DNA of 64,000 bases, taken from assembly GCF_002776525.5 (NCBI RefSeq), contig NC_045453.1, positions 39,736,096 to 39,800,095 on the forward strand, given 5' to 3'. Source of the DNA: Piliocolobus tephrosceles. Taxonomy: Eukaryota; Chordata; Mammalia; Primates; Cercopithecidae. The notes under the pieces are model-generated. The model worked only from the letters and a program-made list of their open reading frames with translations. It was not told the origin of the DNA and ran no database searches. Of this stretch, positions 47,185 to 58,638 are shown in pieces (the stretch's first letter is position 1; the number at the start of each line of letters is the position of its first letter). The translations under genes and the position numbers were made by a program.

Positions 47185-47338
47185 TCAAACTTTGGTCTTC
47201 AGACCTATGTCATCCATGTCACGTGGGACTTGTTAGAAATACAGAATTTCAGACCTCATCCCAGACATGCTGAATCATAATTTACAAGATCTCCAGATGA
47301 TTCATTTGCACATTCAAATTTGGAAAGCACAATTTTAG
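47185..47338 (+). mobile_element. MER5A DNA transposon relic
   Basis: The order aactttggtcttcagaccta, cacgtgggacttgttagaaa, tacagaatttcagacctcat, tgctgaatcataatttacaa, gatctccagatgattcattt and gcacattcaaatttggaaag is that of the non-autonomous hAT element MER5A. Confidence 0.8.
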
Positions 47339-47715
47339 TGCCAACTGAGAGAGCAAAAGCTTCCCTAGCTGGAGCATGAACTTTGAGCTGAAGCCTTCTG
47401 AAAGCTAACCAGCCATGCCACAATGTGCCTACAGATCTGGGCATGTGCATGTTCAGAAACCACCCCAAGATGAAGATTAAAACCACCTGCACTCATCTGG
47501 ATAGCACAGGGTCACTGCTAATATATTTAAAAGTAAATGAGAAGTGATTTTAAAATTTCTCTCGTATATAACCTTCAGTAAAAAGATCAGCAGGGGCCTC
47601 CGATGAGTAATCATGAAGACCCTCGGTCAATCTTCAAACACTCATGAAATGATGTTTGAAGCCCTTGTGAAGAAATACAAAAAATGAGAGAGAAGAGGTT
47701 TAATGAGAAGCATAA

Positions 47716-47915
47716 TTCTAGAATCTACCTCTGGTCCTACTATCACGAGATCTGGGACATTAGGCAAGTCACTTAACCCCTTTGAACTTCCATTGTGAAA
47801 TGGACATTTAACCAGTTAAATAGAAATTTGACTTGTTAAACAGAAATTATAATAGCTGTCTTACCTACTTCACAGGGTTGTCTACTGATGGATATCATGA
47901 AGCAACGCCAGTTTC
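47716..47915 (+). mobile_element. MIR SINE with internal insertion
   Basis: Reads gaatctacctctggtcctac, gacattaggcaagtcactta, acccctttgaacttccattg, then after extra bases with a repeated gttaaayagaaatt word, tcttacctacttcacagggt. Sense-oriented MIR. Confidence 0.75.
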
Positions 47916-50900
47916 AAAAGTTGTAACTATATCCTGCAAATATACCACAAAGGACTTGCAGCTTCCTACAGCCGCCAAAAGTGTCTAAAGAAAAACTGTA
48001 GCCCAGGACCTGAGCTGAAGGATGACTACACTATAACAACTAGGAATTCTTGTCACCTTACTTTTGAAAGTCTTCACATACATTGCACATTTAATACCCC
48101 CAAAATTATGAAGAAAAGTATTATTATTATTCTAATATAGACCTGGACATGAAGGCAGAGAATAAGTGTTATTCTAAAATGAGTATATTTGTCAATCATC
48201 ATTCTCCATTTTCTCTTCCAATCTGGCTTAGACATTTATTTCATAGGCCATAGATCTCCTTGTGGAAACAACCATCGAAAATGTGGCTTCAGACATTTTC
48301 AAATTGTGAAATGTGCTTTGAGAAAATGGAATAGTCCTGAGAAGTATGACTGCTAGAGAGATTGCTGTTTGGTAAGAGGAATTTAACCCCCAGAGAACTG
48401 GCCCTCACTTTCTCTCTAGCCCTCCAAGGGAAAAAACTTCAGGTGGAAAAAGACTTCTCAAGTTATAAACAAATTTAGCTATCAAAGTAGATAATGGTGG
48501 AAATGAATGAGAATCATAGTTAGGCAGACTTCACTGTTTTACAAAGAAATTCACATAATCTCCTGAATTTGGTGGATTTGGAACACCCTCTACCCATATC
48601 TCAATTAGGAAAAAGGTTTAGGATCACAGTATTTTTGTGCTAAGTGTTGTGCGTTAAATTCTCATGTAAGGGAAGGGAGATTTGCCTCATGGAGATCGAG
48701 TGACTTGTCCAGTTTGCAAATTTAGATATGACAGTTGTGGGATCAGAAAGTAGGACCTCTGAAACCCCATATAAAGCTTTTTGTTTGATATGATTGGAAC
48801 TTGTTCCTGGGAGTCATGTTTATTAGGTTATAAAAGTGTCACATTATGAGCTGGTTCATTCCAGGCCACGAGCCCAAGTTAAACCTTACATAGCAGTTCT
48901 AGAGGTCACTCTCAGCTCAGTTGCTCTATTTTGAAAGGCTTCTTAAAATTCCATATAGTTATTAATTCTTCTGTGGATTTGATATCACCATGGAAAATAT
49001 GTACAAATTGGCTCAGTTAAGACTGCATAGAATTCAGGAAGTGAAGGTAGACAGAAAAAAAATGTGAGGAGCCATAAGACAAGTTAGTTTAACTTTTAAC
49101 CATTTCTCATTAAAAATAAAGAGCTAGAACTTCATCAAGACGAACATCATCAAAAAAGGGGGGAAAAACAAATTTCCATATCAAATAAATTACTCTCCAT
49201 TAATCAACGTATTTGTGACAATTTGTCTCCAATGAAATACTTGATGAATGACTTTCTTCTCTAGGTCTGTAAGTGGAGGGTGTTGGGACTGTGGTTCCTC
49301 CTCTTAGTAGGGACCAATCACAGATGGCTGGAATTTTGCGTTCTATTTTTCCATTGCCCTTGGGCTCCATCTGGCCCAGATGTCTCTTCCGAAAGTTGAC
49401 GGTTAAAGACTAAGATCAGCCCCTATGTGGCCACTATTTTACTAAATATTTTCCTACTCATAGAAATATTCATCGATGCTTCTTTAACATTGAAAAGAGA
49501 AATTTACATTTTTAAATGTTGCATTTTGAATTAGGTTATAGAAGAATAACACGATGACCAATTTTCCACTTGCTGTTGGTTATTTGACTACTAATTTGAT
49601 TGTAGAATTGTTCTTATGTTGTAGTCATTGTTTAGGCTAAACTAAGCATTCAAGTGGGTTTTAAATTGCTGCTTTCAAATTGACTCATAGTCAAAATATG
49701 AAAATACGTTATACAGTTACTAAACAGATTCAGTAGTATTTTTAAAAATCCTTATATTTTATTTGAAAAATAGGATAATTGTAGATATAGAGTGAAAGGG
49801 TTTTTACTTCCTTTGCTAAAAGAATAAAAAATTAAATCATATAGAAAAAGTATTATAAAAAAGAAAATGGCAAATATTTGCCATTATGAATTTTTCTCTC
49901 ATAGAATACACATCTAATAAAAACTGGGGTCAACTCAGTGAAGAAATACAAATTTATAGCATTTTAGAGAAGAACTAAGGAATAGCTGGATTCTACGACA
50001 CAATCATCTCATCACATGTTTGTGGAAAGCAAACAGTTAAATGGAAATCAAAAGCTCAAAGTTTAGATACCTTCTGATCTTGAATGCCTAAAATATATTT
50101 AATCTTCAGTTAATAATAGATTGTAGATTTTGAAGAACAAAGAACAACTTAGTTAAAACAAGAACTAGCCCTAAACTTTGGAATTGAAACTTATTATTTT
50201 CCCCAGCTTGGATACAGGACTTTCTATTTATCCTTGTGAGTGAGTGAGCAGGGCAATGTGTAGAGTCAACCACCTACTATAGATTTTGCTTGTAAAACTT
50301 CTGAGATTTATGGGCAGATAAGATCATATGCACCCTCTTCTGAAGAAGCAGGACCTTGTGAAAAGTATTCAAACAGCTTCATACAGAAGAGCCTCTGATG
50401 CCAGTGAGCCACCTGGGCAACTCACTCTGGCCTCTGGGCGGCCTCTTCCTCTGTGTTCTGGCCAAACTCTAAGACCAAGCATTTGTCATTGAACAACACT
50501 TCTTTTCTGAGGACACAAGGAATAGAAATGATAAGATTTGCAATGTTCATCCATCCTTTCAGTCCACAGCCCAGCCATTTCACTGGCTATGCAAAGAGGC
50601 AGAAATATCGCTGAATGGTGAAAAACAGCTCACCCATATTCAGCAATCAGTGTCTGCTGTTCGTGGCCCTGAACCATAAGATGGAGATGCAAAGGTGAGG
50701 AAGGCAGTCTTTATCCCTCCCCTCATGGAGTTTACAGAAAAATGTTCTCCCTGTGGCTGTTCAGTCTGTGAATAGTAACCACCGCCTCTTCTGGAAGCTA
50801 AATAATTTACTCCTTTTGACCTTCACATAGAAATCTCTTCCAGCAAATCCCTTAGAATTCCATAAAAGAAACTTTATGAGTGAAATTCATCCAATAAATT

Positions 50901-51424
50901 CTCAATGAGCCAGTCATGGAATCATGAAACCGCTTAGGTGCCCAGCTTCCTTCTTTGCAGTGGAAAAGAAGGTTTCCTTGTGCTTGTCCCTTCCTTGGGA
51001 AGCCCAGCTCCTAGCGAGTGGGCAATCTGTTGCCAGCCCAAGCCAACACTCCGGGTACAGCCTGATTTCCACTCCCTTGAAACATAAACCTCTCTGTTCA
51101 GCAGTAGCTTCTGGCTCCAGAGTCTTTTTATGTCTCCAAACTGCTGCCTCTGTTTGGATGAAATAGCATTTTAACACATCTGAATTTTCTGTTTGAGGTA
51201 TATTTTCAGACATGGAATAAAGAAAACACTTCCCTGCTCAATACAGTTTTCTCAGAGTCATTTCTAAGATAGTAAGACAGATTTATTTTTCACGGCAAAA
51301 AAAAAAAAAAAATCTCTTCCATACATTTTTTGGGACTGGATTTCAAGGTCTTAATAGCTTTCTTGGGATCCTTTGTATTTAGAGAGTTTCTTGATGATGA
51401 CATTTTAAATCTATCAGCTATAGC
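47916..51424. other. Long mostly unique AT-rich stretch
   Basis: No gene or confident repeat was seen. Frames over 60 codons are absent between 47.5 and 50.9 kb. A 99-codon minus frame at 50914-51213 overlaps an 80-codon plus frame and neither is recognisable. A 15-A run lies at 51297-51311. Confidence 0.4.
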
Positions 51425-51622
51425 AGAGGTGAAAAAACGGTGGCCCTCGGTGTAACTAAAGTGTCATTGGAACACATCCATGTATTCAGTTATAGATTGT
51501 CTATTGCTAACTTTTCTGCTACAACAGCAGAGTTGAGCGGTTGGGACACAGACAGTATGACCCACAGAACCTAAAACATTTCCTCTTTGGCCCTTTACAG
51601 AAAACATCTGCCGACCCATGTT
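51425..51622 (+). mobile_element. hAT-type DNA transposon fragment
   Basis: The wording gtgtcattggaacacatcca, gattgtctattgctaacttt, ctacaacagcagagttgagc, ggttgggacacagacagtat, gacccacagaacctaaaaca and tggccctttacagaaaacat, tgccgacccatg matches the terminal part of a common hAT-group element (Charlie or Tip100 side). The flanking gene frame that overlaps it is spurious. Confidence 0.7.
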
Positions 51623-52039
51623 GTATAGCCGAAAAGCCAACCTCCCATTCCTGCGTATACCCTGTTCTCATTCTCACACTAGGTTTTCCACACTCTTTTA
51701 CTGTTCTTTTCAGCTCTTTTTTCTTGTTCATCCTGGAGCTTTGGTTCATGGTATTCTAAACACAGAGCCTCCTGCCTTTCCCAAAATGATTACTGATTCT
51801 ACGCCACCTTCAAATTCAACTTCTTGATGACTCTGCAGTGATGGAAGTAGTGTGAGAAACCTACAGTTCCAACCCCATGCTCCACACTGGCTGTATTTTC
51901 TTGCCCAAAATAGGAATGTATTTTTAGCATATCCATGTCTTAGAATGTCATTCCAGATTAATGCATTCTTTAATCATTATCACACAAATTGAATTTTCCA
52001 TCTTGCCGTGTGCCAGATGCATTTCTTGGTGTTCTATGC

Positions 52040-52210
52040 TCCAAACAGTTTATCATCAGTGCCTCCATGGCACTCCAAAGTTGGATTATTAAGTCCACTC
52101 TATAGATGCCAGACCGAGGTGCAGAGAGGTTAGGTAATTTGCTCAAGTTTACAAAGCTTGTAAGTGGCAAAGCCAGAATTTAAAGTCAAATCTCTCTTTC
52201 TCCCAGTTGC
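52040..52210 (-). mobile_element. MIR SINE, antisense
   Basis: Antisense MIR order: aaacagtttatcatcagtgc, ttattaagtccactctatag, gaccgaggtgcagagaggtt, ggtaatttgctcaagtttac and gtaagtggcaaagccagaat. Confidence 0.75.
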
Positions 52211-52389
52211 CTACAAAAGTCTTCATTACATTGCATTGCCATAAAACACTAAAGAGTAAATTATTTTTACTATTCTAGTGGACATACTTCTAAAATATTC
52301 TACATACTTCTCTGCCATTTCAATTAGATCATACCAAACATAAGTTAACCTCTTCAGGACTAGTTAATATCATAATTATTATAAATTTT

Positions 52390-52590
52390 ATAGTGGTAAA
52401 GAAGCATTTGACTCTACAAAATGACTTATTGGCTGTGTAAACTTAGGCAACTAACTTAGCCTCTCTGAGCCTCAGCTGCCTCATCTGCACAGTGAAGTTA
52501 GTCATCTACTCACAAAAGATAACATAAAATGCTGTAAATGAACCAGGTACATAGGAAGGATGCACTAGGTGGTTGTTATTATTAGATTAT
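52390..52590 (+). mobile_element. MIR SINE
   Basis: Sense MIR: cattggctgtgtaaacttag-like start, gcctctctgagcctcagctg, cctcatctgcacagtgaagt, aaatgctgtaaatgaaccag and ggtggttgttattattag. Confidence 0.75.
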
Positions 52591-53514
52591 TGGATTATTG
52601 AGGATACTCTTTAGCTTGGCTGCCTTAGACTTACTTCCTCAGTGCTTAGAAGTACTGCCAAGAACATCAAACAAGTTTAAGTGATCAACTGGTATCTGCA
52701 GTCCCGCGGCCTATCTCTGGACTAGACTGGGTCTTGTTGGAGTTCAGTGCCTATGATCTGTATATTTTCTGCTGCAGCTGGTATCTCTAGTACCGAATAT
52801 TGTTTCATGAGGAGTTACTGTGGCTGTTGATAGAGACAGAAAGTCTTGTCTTTAGCCCTGGTTGCCATGTGGACAACAGGTATAGATAACAACAGTCAGT
52901 CTCAGTGTCTAGCCAGCCTCAGCTCTCCATGGGACTGCCTGGGAAATCAGCAGATGGTCATAATTTTAATAACACCCGAATGCATCAGAAAAGTGTGAAG
53001 GGATCAGCATCTTAGCATACTGATGCAGTTTCATGTGGCCTCTCCAACAGAGGGGTAGGTCCAGGGCCATTCTGTGGATACTCTTCCTTAAGGGAGTGAT
53101 TCTGAACCTACCAGAGCTCTTTGGGCAGAAATTGGATATAGGATCAGGCATGGGATTCATTTCAGTGTTCCGAAAATCTTTTGCAGGGAAAGAAGCTCAA
53201 TCTTTTCTCTGAGTGGCTCTGTAATGTGTATAATGTACCGGTGAGTGGAAATTAAGAGGAAGCATGTTCCTACTCGCCCCACGGAAGCACTGTTGAAAAA
53301 CTTTTCCCAGAGGACAAACTCCTCTGATGTGACACCAGAATCTTCCAGTGGGGTCACTCACAGGGAACTCGTGCATTAACGAGGTTGAGGGAAGGTCCTT
53401 TTAACTCTGAAATCCTCTAACTTAAGACTTAGGAAAAGTTATCTTGTGAATTCTAACGGACCACAGATCAAGTCATGCCGCTTATCTTCACAGCATCCTG
53501 GCAAAGCTTTTCAA
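52591..53514. other. Unique stretch, nothing recognised
   Basis: No gene or repeat was recognised. Confidence 0.4.
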
Positions 53515-53672
53515 GGCACTGCTCTCAGACTTGAGTGTCTATTCAAATCACCTGGGCCTCTGTTAAAATGCAGATTTCTGATTTACTAGGTTTGGGGTCG
53601 GTGAGTTTGCTTCTCCAATAAGCTTCCAGGTGACCCTAGGTCCAGAACCATGCCTCAAGCAGTAAGGTTTTA
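53515..53672 (+). mobile_element. MER5A DNA transposon relic
   Basis: Reads gcactgctctcagacttgag, attcaaatcacctgggcctc, tgttaaaatgcagatttctg, atttactaggtttggggtcg, aataagcttccaggtgaccc and tccagaaccatgcc, the MER5A order. Confidence 0.82.
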
Positions 53673-56109
53673 CAGGGTATATGAATTAGGAAGGGTTAAC
53701 AGGCAAGACCCTTGGTTCCCCCATCCGGAAAGCAGATGTCTGCACTAGCTCCTGCTCACTCCTGCCTTGGCCCCCATCTCACCCAGGCTGAGTGCTCTGC
53801 TTCTCAGTGAGGTTACTCTATTGTTTCTCATCCAATCCAGGACGATTTTAGAGTAAAACAGGGATTATTATGGCGGGATATAAATTGGAACTCAGGTATT
53901 TTTTCCTATAAGGCTCTCTAATGAGATTTCTTTTTTCGTAAAACTAATGTTCTTACATCTTCCTTTATTCCTAGAACAGTATTTCTTGTTTTTACATTTG
54001 TTTCTGTGGGTAAAGAAAGCATTTTGGGTTGTCTGTCCAAAGGGAAATGGGACAAGAAGCAAAAAACTGTTCAAACGGTAAATAAACTATTTAGGATTTG
54101 ATGTGTATTCATGAGTCACGGAGGTAGGAAGAGGAACTTCACTGCACTAGGTCGGTAAACCACAAACCCTCTGAATCAATAGTATTTCGTTTGCTGTTCT
54201 AATAATGGCAAACACCAAGGTGTACCAAGTGGGTGTGAGGGGTTTCTTTGCTTTTTTTTTCTTACATGATGTTTGATCATAGTGTTAAGTTCATTCAAAG
54301 GAGGCAGGAAAATTTTCTGTGTCACTGTCAAGGCATGGGAGTGGGGCTCTGCCTGGGAGTCTGGGAGAGAAGTGTGGGAGAGACAGGATGTTGTCACATG
54401 AAGGACAGGGTGTCACCTGTCCTGCTGGACATAGCTGAGATCACAGACTCTCACAGAGTGGGTAGGGGTGTCCTTATATTTCATTTAATTATCAAAAAGA
54501 CCCATCGGGCTGGCCGTACTTCCTGTAAGAGAGGAGGAAGCAGTGCTTCAAATCAGTGAACTCCCACAGGAGGTAGGTGGGGTCTGAATTTGTGCCTCCA
54601 GGCAGAAAAGATGTTGATCACAGTCGTCAAAAAATGACTTTCAAATTGCAGGAAGCTGCTATCATCTTCCATGCCTTCATCTTGCAGATGAGAAAGCCTG
54701 GTTGAGAGGCCAAGGGATTTTACAAGAAACATAATGCACCAAAGAGCAAAGGAGAGAAGAAGAAGACGCTTTTGAGTTCTGGATTTATGCTCCTTCTGTT
54801 CCATAGTGCTCCCTCTAAAGCTTTCAGGACACACAGTGAGATAAGAGGTTACCACCATCATTCGTGTTTGCCTCCAGCATATACTAGTGTTCACGCATAC
54901 TAGCACTGTGTGAGTATGTATGTGTGTGTGAGTATCCTTGTATGTGCAAGGGTGTTCTTGCATGAGTGTGTGTTGCGTGAATTTGTACATACACACAAGT
55001 CTATATGCATTTTTGGTGATGAAAGGGAGAAAATAGTATTTATTGAGCCCCAAGCTTGTGCCTAGTATAAGTCAATAACTTCCCTTAACTTATTGCACAC
55101 ATTTAGGTAGATATTATTATTACCTGCATTTTTCAGATGACAAAAACTTTGTGTTAAATAATACATATTACCAACTCACAATATAATACATTGTTTACAG
55201 GAATCATAAAGGGTGTAATCTAAATTTTCCTAGACCTGAGAATGTGCTCTAAGAATCCTGCAATGATTCACATGAGAAATGGAGGTTAGCATCACATTGG
55301 AGTAGAGAGATGCACTAGTTAATAAATTGCTGGTTACTCCAATGTGTGGTCATCATAGTCTGATAGCACAGATGTTGGAATCAGTAGACCCTGGTTTGCC
55401 CTCTCATTCAACTACACACCAGTAGCCAGGTCCCTGAATAAGGCTAAGAAGCAAGGGCTTCTATCCTTTTTAAGACATCTTGCCATTTTCAGAATAACTG
55501 TTTTTGGTAGCTGTTCTTGCATATACTCAAGGGTGCAAAGCACATTTCTTGGCTGGGTTAAATAAAATATAATGTGACAATGCCATGCAATTTATAAAGT
55601 TACATCATATAAATTGCCAATATCCAATTATTTTTATCCTGCAAAAATGATAATTTTATATGGCTTAACCTAATCCTTTATTAAACTGTAAGAAAGAGAG
55701 AAATAGCCACACGGAACTGGCAAACCACTCAGGAAAGTTAATCTAGGTGACAAGAGGTGAGAGTTATGATCATCTTTCCAAAGCAGTTCTTAACAATCTG
55801 CCACTTTCAAAGAAACTTCCCTACTCGGTATTTATGGTGAACTCAGCTTGTGCAAGAAACAAGGTCTGTAGGATGAGATTCAGAATTAGGGGATCAATAT
55901 TTTATGCCAAACCCAAGCGTCTGGTGGATGGGAATTGATGAGGAAGGACGAGGGAGAGTCTAGGCAGCTGCAAATGTGGCCTTTGTGGATTTGACCTACT
56001 TGGACATTCAGGGTCCATCCCGGCCCCGCCTTCTGTAAATGAATACTTTTAAAAACCCTCCTTGAATCGCTTGTTAGCCAACTCTTAAGGCTACTCTTTA
56101 TCTTTTAGT
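53673..56109. other. Unique stretch with TG-rich tract
   Basis: No gene was recognised. The 166-codon minus frame at 54553-55053 crosses a TG-rich tract (about 54905-54995) that gives His-Thr low complexity, and it has no homology I know. A weak MIR-like part may lie at 55350-55440. Confidence 0.4.
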
Positions 56110-56273
56110 ATTAATGTCTAGACAGAGGTTCTCAAACTTTGGGGTCTCAGGAGCCCCTTACCCTTTTACAAATTATTGACAATGTAAAGAGATTTGGTTT
56201 GTGTGGGTTTATCTACTGATAGTTAGTGTACTAGAAAATATAACTGAGATTTAAAAATACTTATGCATTATTT

Positions 56274-56548
56274 GGCCAGGTGCCTTGGTTCACGCCTGTA
56301 ATCCCAGCACTTTGGGAGACCGAGGCCAGCGGATCTCTTGAGGTCAAGCATTCAAGTCCAGCCTGGCCAATATGGTGAAACCCTGTATCTACTAAAAATA
56401 CTAAAATTAGCTGAGCATGGTGGGCGCTGTAATCCCAGCTACTCAGAAGGCTGACACTGGAGAATTGTTTAAACTCAGGAGGAGGTTGCCGTAAGCCGAG
56501 ATCGAGCCACTGCACTTGAGCCTAGGCGACAGAGAGAGACTCTGTCTC
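56274..56548 (+). mobile_element. Alu, sense, diverged
   Basis: Reads ggccaggtgccttggttcac, gcctgtaatcccagcacttt, gccaatatggtgaaaccctg, gtgggcgctgtaatcccagc and gagccactgcacttgagcct, then gactctgtctc. A probable target duplication with decay starts aatacttatg on both sides (56257-56266 and 56606-56615). Confidence 0.93.
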
Positions 56549-56606
56549 AAATAAATAAATAAACAAATCAAATAATAAATAAATAAATAAACAAATCAAA
56601 TAATAA
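56549..56606 (+). repeat. Duplicated Alu tail
   Basis: The A-rich tail consists of two near-identical 27-28 bp units built as (aaat)n followed by aaacaaatcaaataat. Confidence 0.85.
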
Positions 56607-57059
56607 TACTTATGTAACATAAACGAACAGTTTATATACTATATTTTTCCAAAACAGAAGCTGGGCGGAAATAATGGCACTATTTCACCTGCTTGCCTTC
56701 TATTTAAAGACTGGCTTAACAAGACACCTGGAATCTCATGTCTGCCTCTGCGTTTAATCTGTTGGAACATCCCATGTGCCCTCGCCTCTGGAAAGACCCA
56801 GCGTACACTCGTGAATAAAGTACGTCGTTTCTCAGGAGCACAGTATTAGGAAAATATTTTTGAATTTATGGACTTCTGAAAACAATCCTTAGGGCCTTGA
56901 GGGTCTCTGGACCATATTTTCAGAACCACCAGCCTAGGGTGATTTTTAAAAATTGTTAAGACTTTATTCTTAGATCAGTTTGGGATCCCTCAAGGCCCTG
57001 ATTCTGCTGTGCAGCCACGGTTGTGAATCGCCCCTGTCTGTTGTCTTATTGTCTAAAAC

Positions 57060-57740
57060 GCATCTGCGATCCTCCCTGATCGCCCCCAGTTCCCCCGCCT
57101 GGCTCCTGCCTTCAGAGCGAAGGTCGCCACGCCCCTTCGTCGCGAGGCCCTCCTGGTGCCTGAGTCAGGTCACATCTAGAACGTGGGCGTGCGGGGATGA
57201 CGGGAGACTAAGGCAAGAGCGACAGCTTCGGGAAAGCAGAATATGCTGCCATCACATCCTGGACCAGGTCAACTTCTGTCTGGACTACCGGCAGGAGAAT
57301 GACCCCCTCCAGGCCTGCCTACAGTAGCCGCTGAAGTCCAACCAAAAGAGGCGCCTTGAGTTCCAGCAACAGCTCCGTGAGGTCCCGTCCATGCCAGCCC
57401 CTAGGTTCCAGGGGCCTCCAAACAGGCCCAACCATGTCCCCTGGACCAGGCTCCGGCTTGGGCACTCACCCCTTGGCTTAAATACCTTCTCCAGGGCCAG
57501 TCTTCAGGGTACCCCGGTGGGTCTGCAGCCTGGGACACCTATCCACACCGTCCCACAGTCCCCTTTGCCTATCTGAGCTGGTCCCCACTGCCTGGCATCC
57601 CCTTTCGGGGCCAGAGGTGGGCCTGTCTCCCACCCACGTGCCTGCCTGCCCAGCTTTCTGTGCAATTCCTACTCTCCCCAGGCCTTGAGCATCCACATTA
57701 AATGGGTCTCCCACAAAAAAAAAAAAAAAAAAAAAAAAAA
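57060..57740 (+). pseudogene. BBLN: Processed pseudogene matching BBLN (C9orf16)
   Basis: BBLN encodes bublin, a small coiled-coil protein of about 83 residues. Frame pieces match its remembered sequence: DSFGKAEYAAI from 57221 corresponds to the GFGEAEYAAI part, ILDQVNFCLD from 57256 to MLDQINSCLD, and RLEFQQQL from about 57350 is identical. The coding remnant ends at the TAG of 57402-57404. Lesions relative to the parent: TAA at 57209-57211, a 4-bp deletion at about 57254, loss of one codon near 57290, GAG to TAG at 57325-57327 and a 1-bp deletion near 57385. There are no introns. The 3' UTR ends with ATTAAA at 57697-57702, 12 bp before a 26-A tail (57715-57740). The CpG-rich part from about 57060 is inferred to be 5' UTR. 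I found no target duplication. Parent identity is from memory; the processed-retrocopy call itself is firm. Confidence 0.82.
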
Positions 57741-57771
57741 TCAATCAATTGCATTGGATGTCCTACTAAAA

Positions 57772-57781
57772 GTCCAAACTC
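57772..57781 (+). repeat. Left target-site duplication of Alu
   Basis: The word gtccaaactc recurs exactly at 58081-58090 after the Alu tail. Confidence 0.85.
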
Positions 57782-57782
57782 T

Positions 57783-58080
57783 GGCCAGATCCGGTGGCTC
57801 ACGCCTGTAATCCTAGCACTTTGGGAGGCTGAAGCGGGTGGATCATGAGATCAGGAGTTCGAGACTAGCCTGGCCAAGATGGTGAAACTTCGTCTCTACT
57901 AAAAAATACAAAAATTAGTCAGGCACGGTGGTGGGCACCTGTAATCCCAGCTACTCGGGAGGCTGAGGCAGGAGAATCACTTGAACTTGGGAGGTAGAGT
58001 TTGCAGTAGCTGAGATCATGCCACTGCACTTTAGCCTTGGCGACAAAGCAAGACTCTGTCAAAAAAACAAAACAAAACCT
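57783..58080 (+). mobile_element. Full-length Alu, sense
   Basis: Reads ggccagatccggtggctcac, gcctgtaatcctagcacttt, gcctggccaagatggtgaaa, gggcacctgtaatcccagct and ccactgcactttagccttgg, with a tail aaaaaaacaaaacaaaacc. A 10-bp target duplication (gtccaaactc at 57772 and 58081) brackets it. It inserted about 40 bp downstream of the BBLN retrocopy tail. Confidence 0.95.
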
Positions 58081-58324
58081 GTCCAAACTCCTTAGCAGGG
58101 TACAAAGTCCTTGAAGACCTAAAAGCCTTCTTTCTGTCTTGTGGTCCCAGGTCCCCAGAGACAAGCGAGGTGTTATCCTGACAATATTCAACAGAATTTC
58201 TCAGGCTTTTTCCTCTGTGCAACACTGGGAGACTTGCAGCCCTCTGCAAACGTGTCCTTTTATTTCTACTTGAGTTCCCCAGGTGGGGCCCAGTAAGCCC
58301 TGCTAATTCTCAACCAAAAGATTG
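58081..58324. other. Unique stretch
   Basis: Begins with the right Alu target duplication (58081-58090). Nothing else was recognised. Confidence 0.4.
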
Positions 58325-58420
58325 TGATTTTCAGGAGGGCAGAGAACGTGTCTTTTTTACAGGACTATTGTCAGCACTTCCTTGCTCAGTAAACATTTGT
58401 CGAATGAATGAATGAATGAA
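58325..58420 (+). mobile_element. LINE-2 3' end
   Basis: The pattern gagggcagagaacgtgtct, gctcagtaaacatttgtcga and gaatgaatgaatg is the L2 3' terminus. Its gaatga tail has expanded and is part of the tandem duplication that follows. Confidence 0.65.
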
Positions 58421-58490
58421 TGAATGCCACATGGTGGCTCAGGAAACATTTGTCGAATGAATGAATGAATGAATGATTGAATGCCACATG
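58384..58490 (+). repeat. 53/54-bp tandem duplication around a GAAT microsatellite
   Basis: Copy 1 (58384-58436) and copy 2 (58437-58490) both read gctcag, aaacatttgtc, a GAAT run and gccacatg. Copy 1 has six GAAT units; copy 2 has seven including one GATT. The L2 3' terminus was duplicated together with its microsatellite tail. Confidence 0.92.
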
Positions 58491-58600
58491 AACACAACCA
58501 CAAAGATGCCACCATCAAGCTACTCTGTTGTTCTACGTCTTGTTTTATGGATTGCAAACATGTGCAATCCATTCTCCCTTCTAATGACTCATTGAGTGGG

Positions 58601-58602
<2 letters not shown>

Positions 58603-58636
<34 letters not shown>
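58603..58636 (+). repeat. GT dinucleotide repeat
   Basis: Seventeen uninterrupted GT units. Confidence 0.95.

Positions 58637-58638
<2 letters not shown>

Larger units (their letters stand above)
56115..56930 (+). repeat. Old dispersed repeat split by an Alu, unassigned
   Basis: The opening gaggttctcaaactttgggg, tctcaggagccccttaccct, attattgacaatgtaaagag and the part after the Alu (tatttttccaaaacagaagc, agactggcttaacaagacac, tctgcctctgcgtttaatct, gttggaacatcccatgtgcc) belong to one common repeat whose name I do not recall securely. The Alu at 56274 interrupts it. Confidence 0.5.

Noticed and set aside
54553..55053. Minus-strand frame of 166 codons
   Set aside because: Part of it is His-Thr low complexity from a TG-rich tract and the remainder has no recognisable homology.
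56980..57576. Open frames of 115 and 61 codons in the CpG-rich region
   Set aside because: They are shifted or broken frames of the BBLN retrocopy and of its 3' UTR, not intact proteins.
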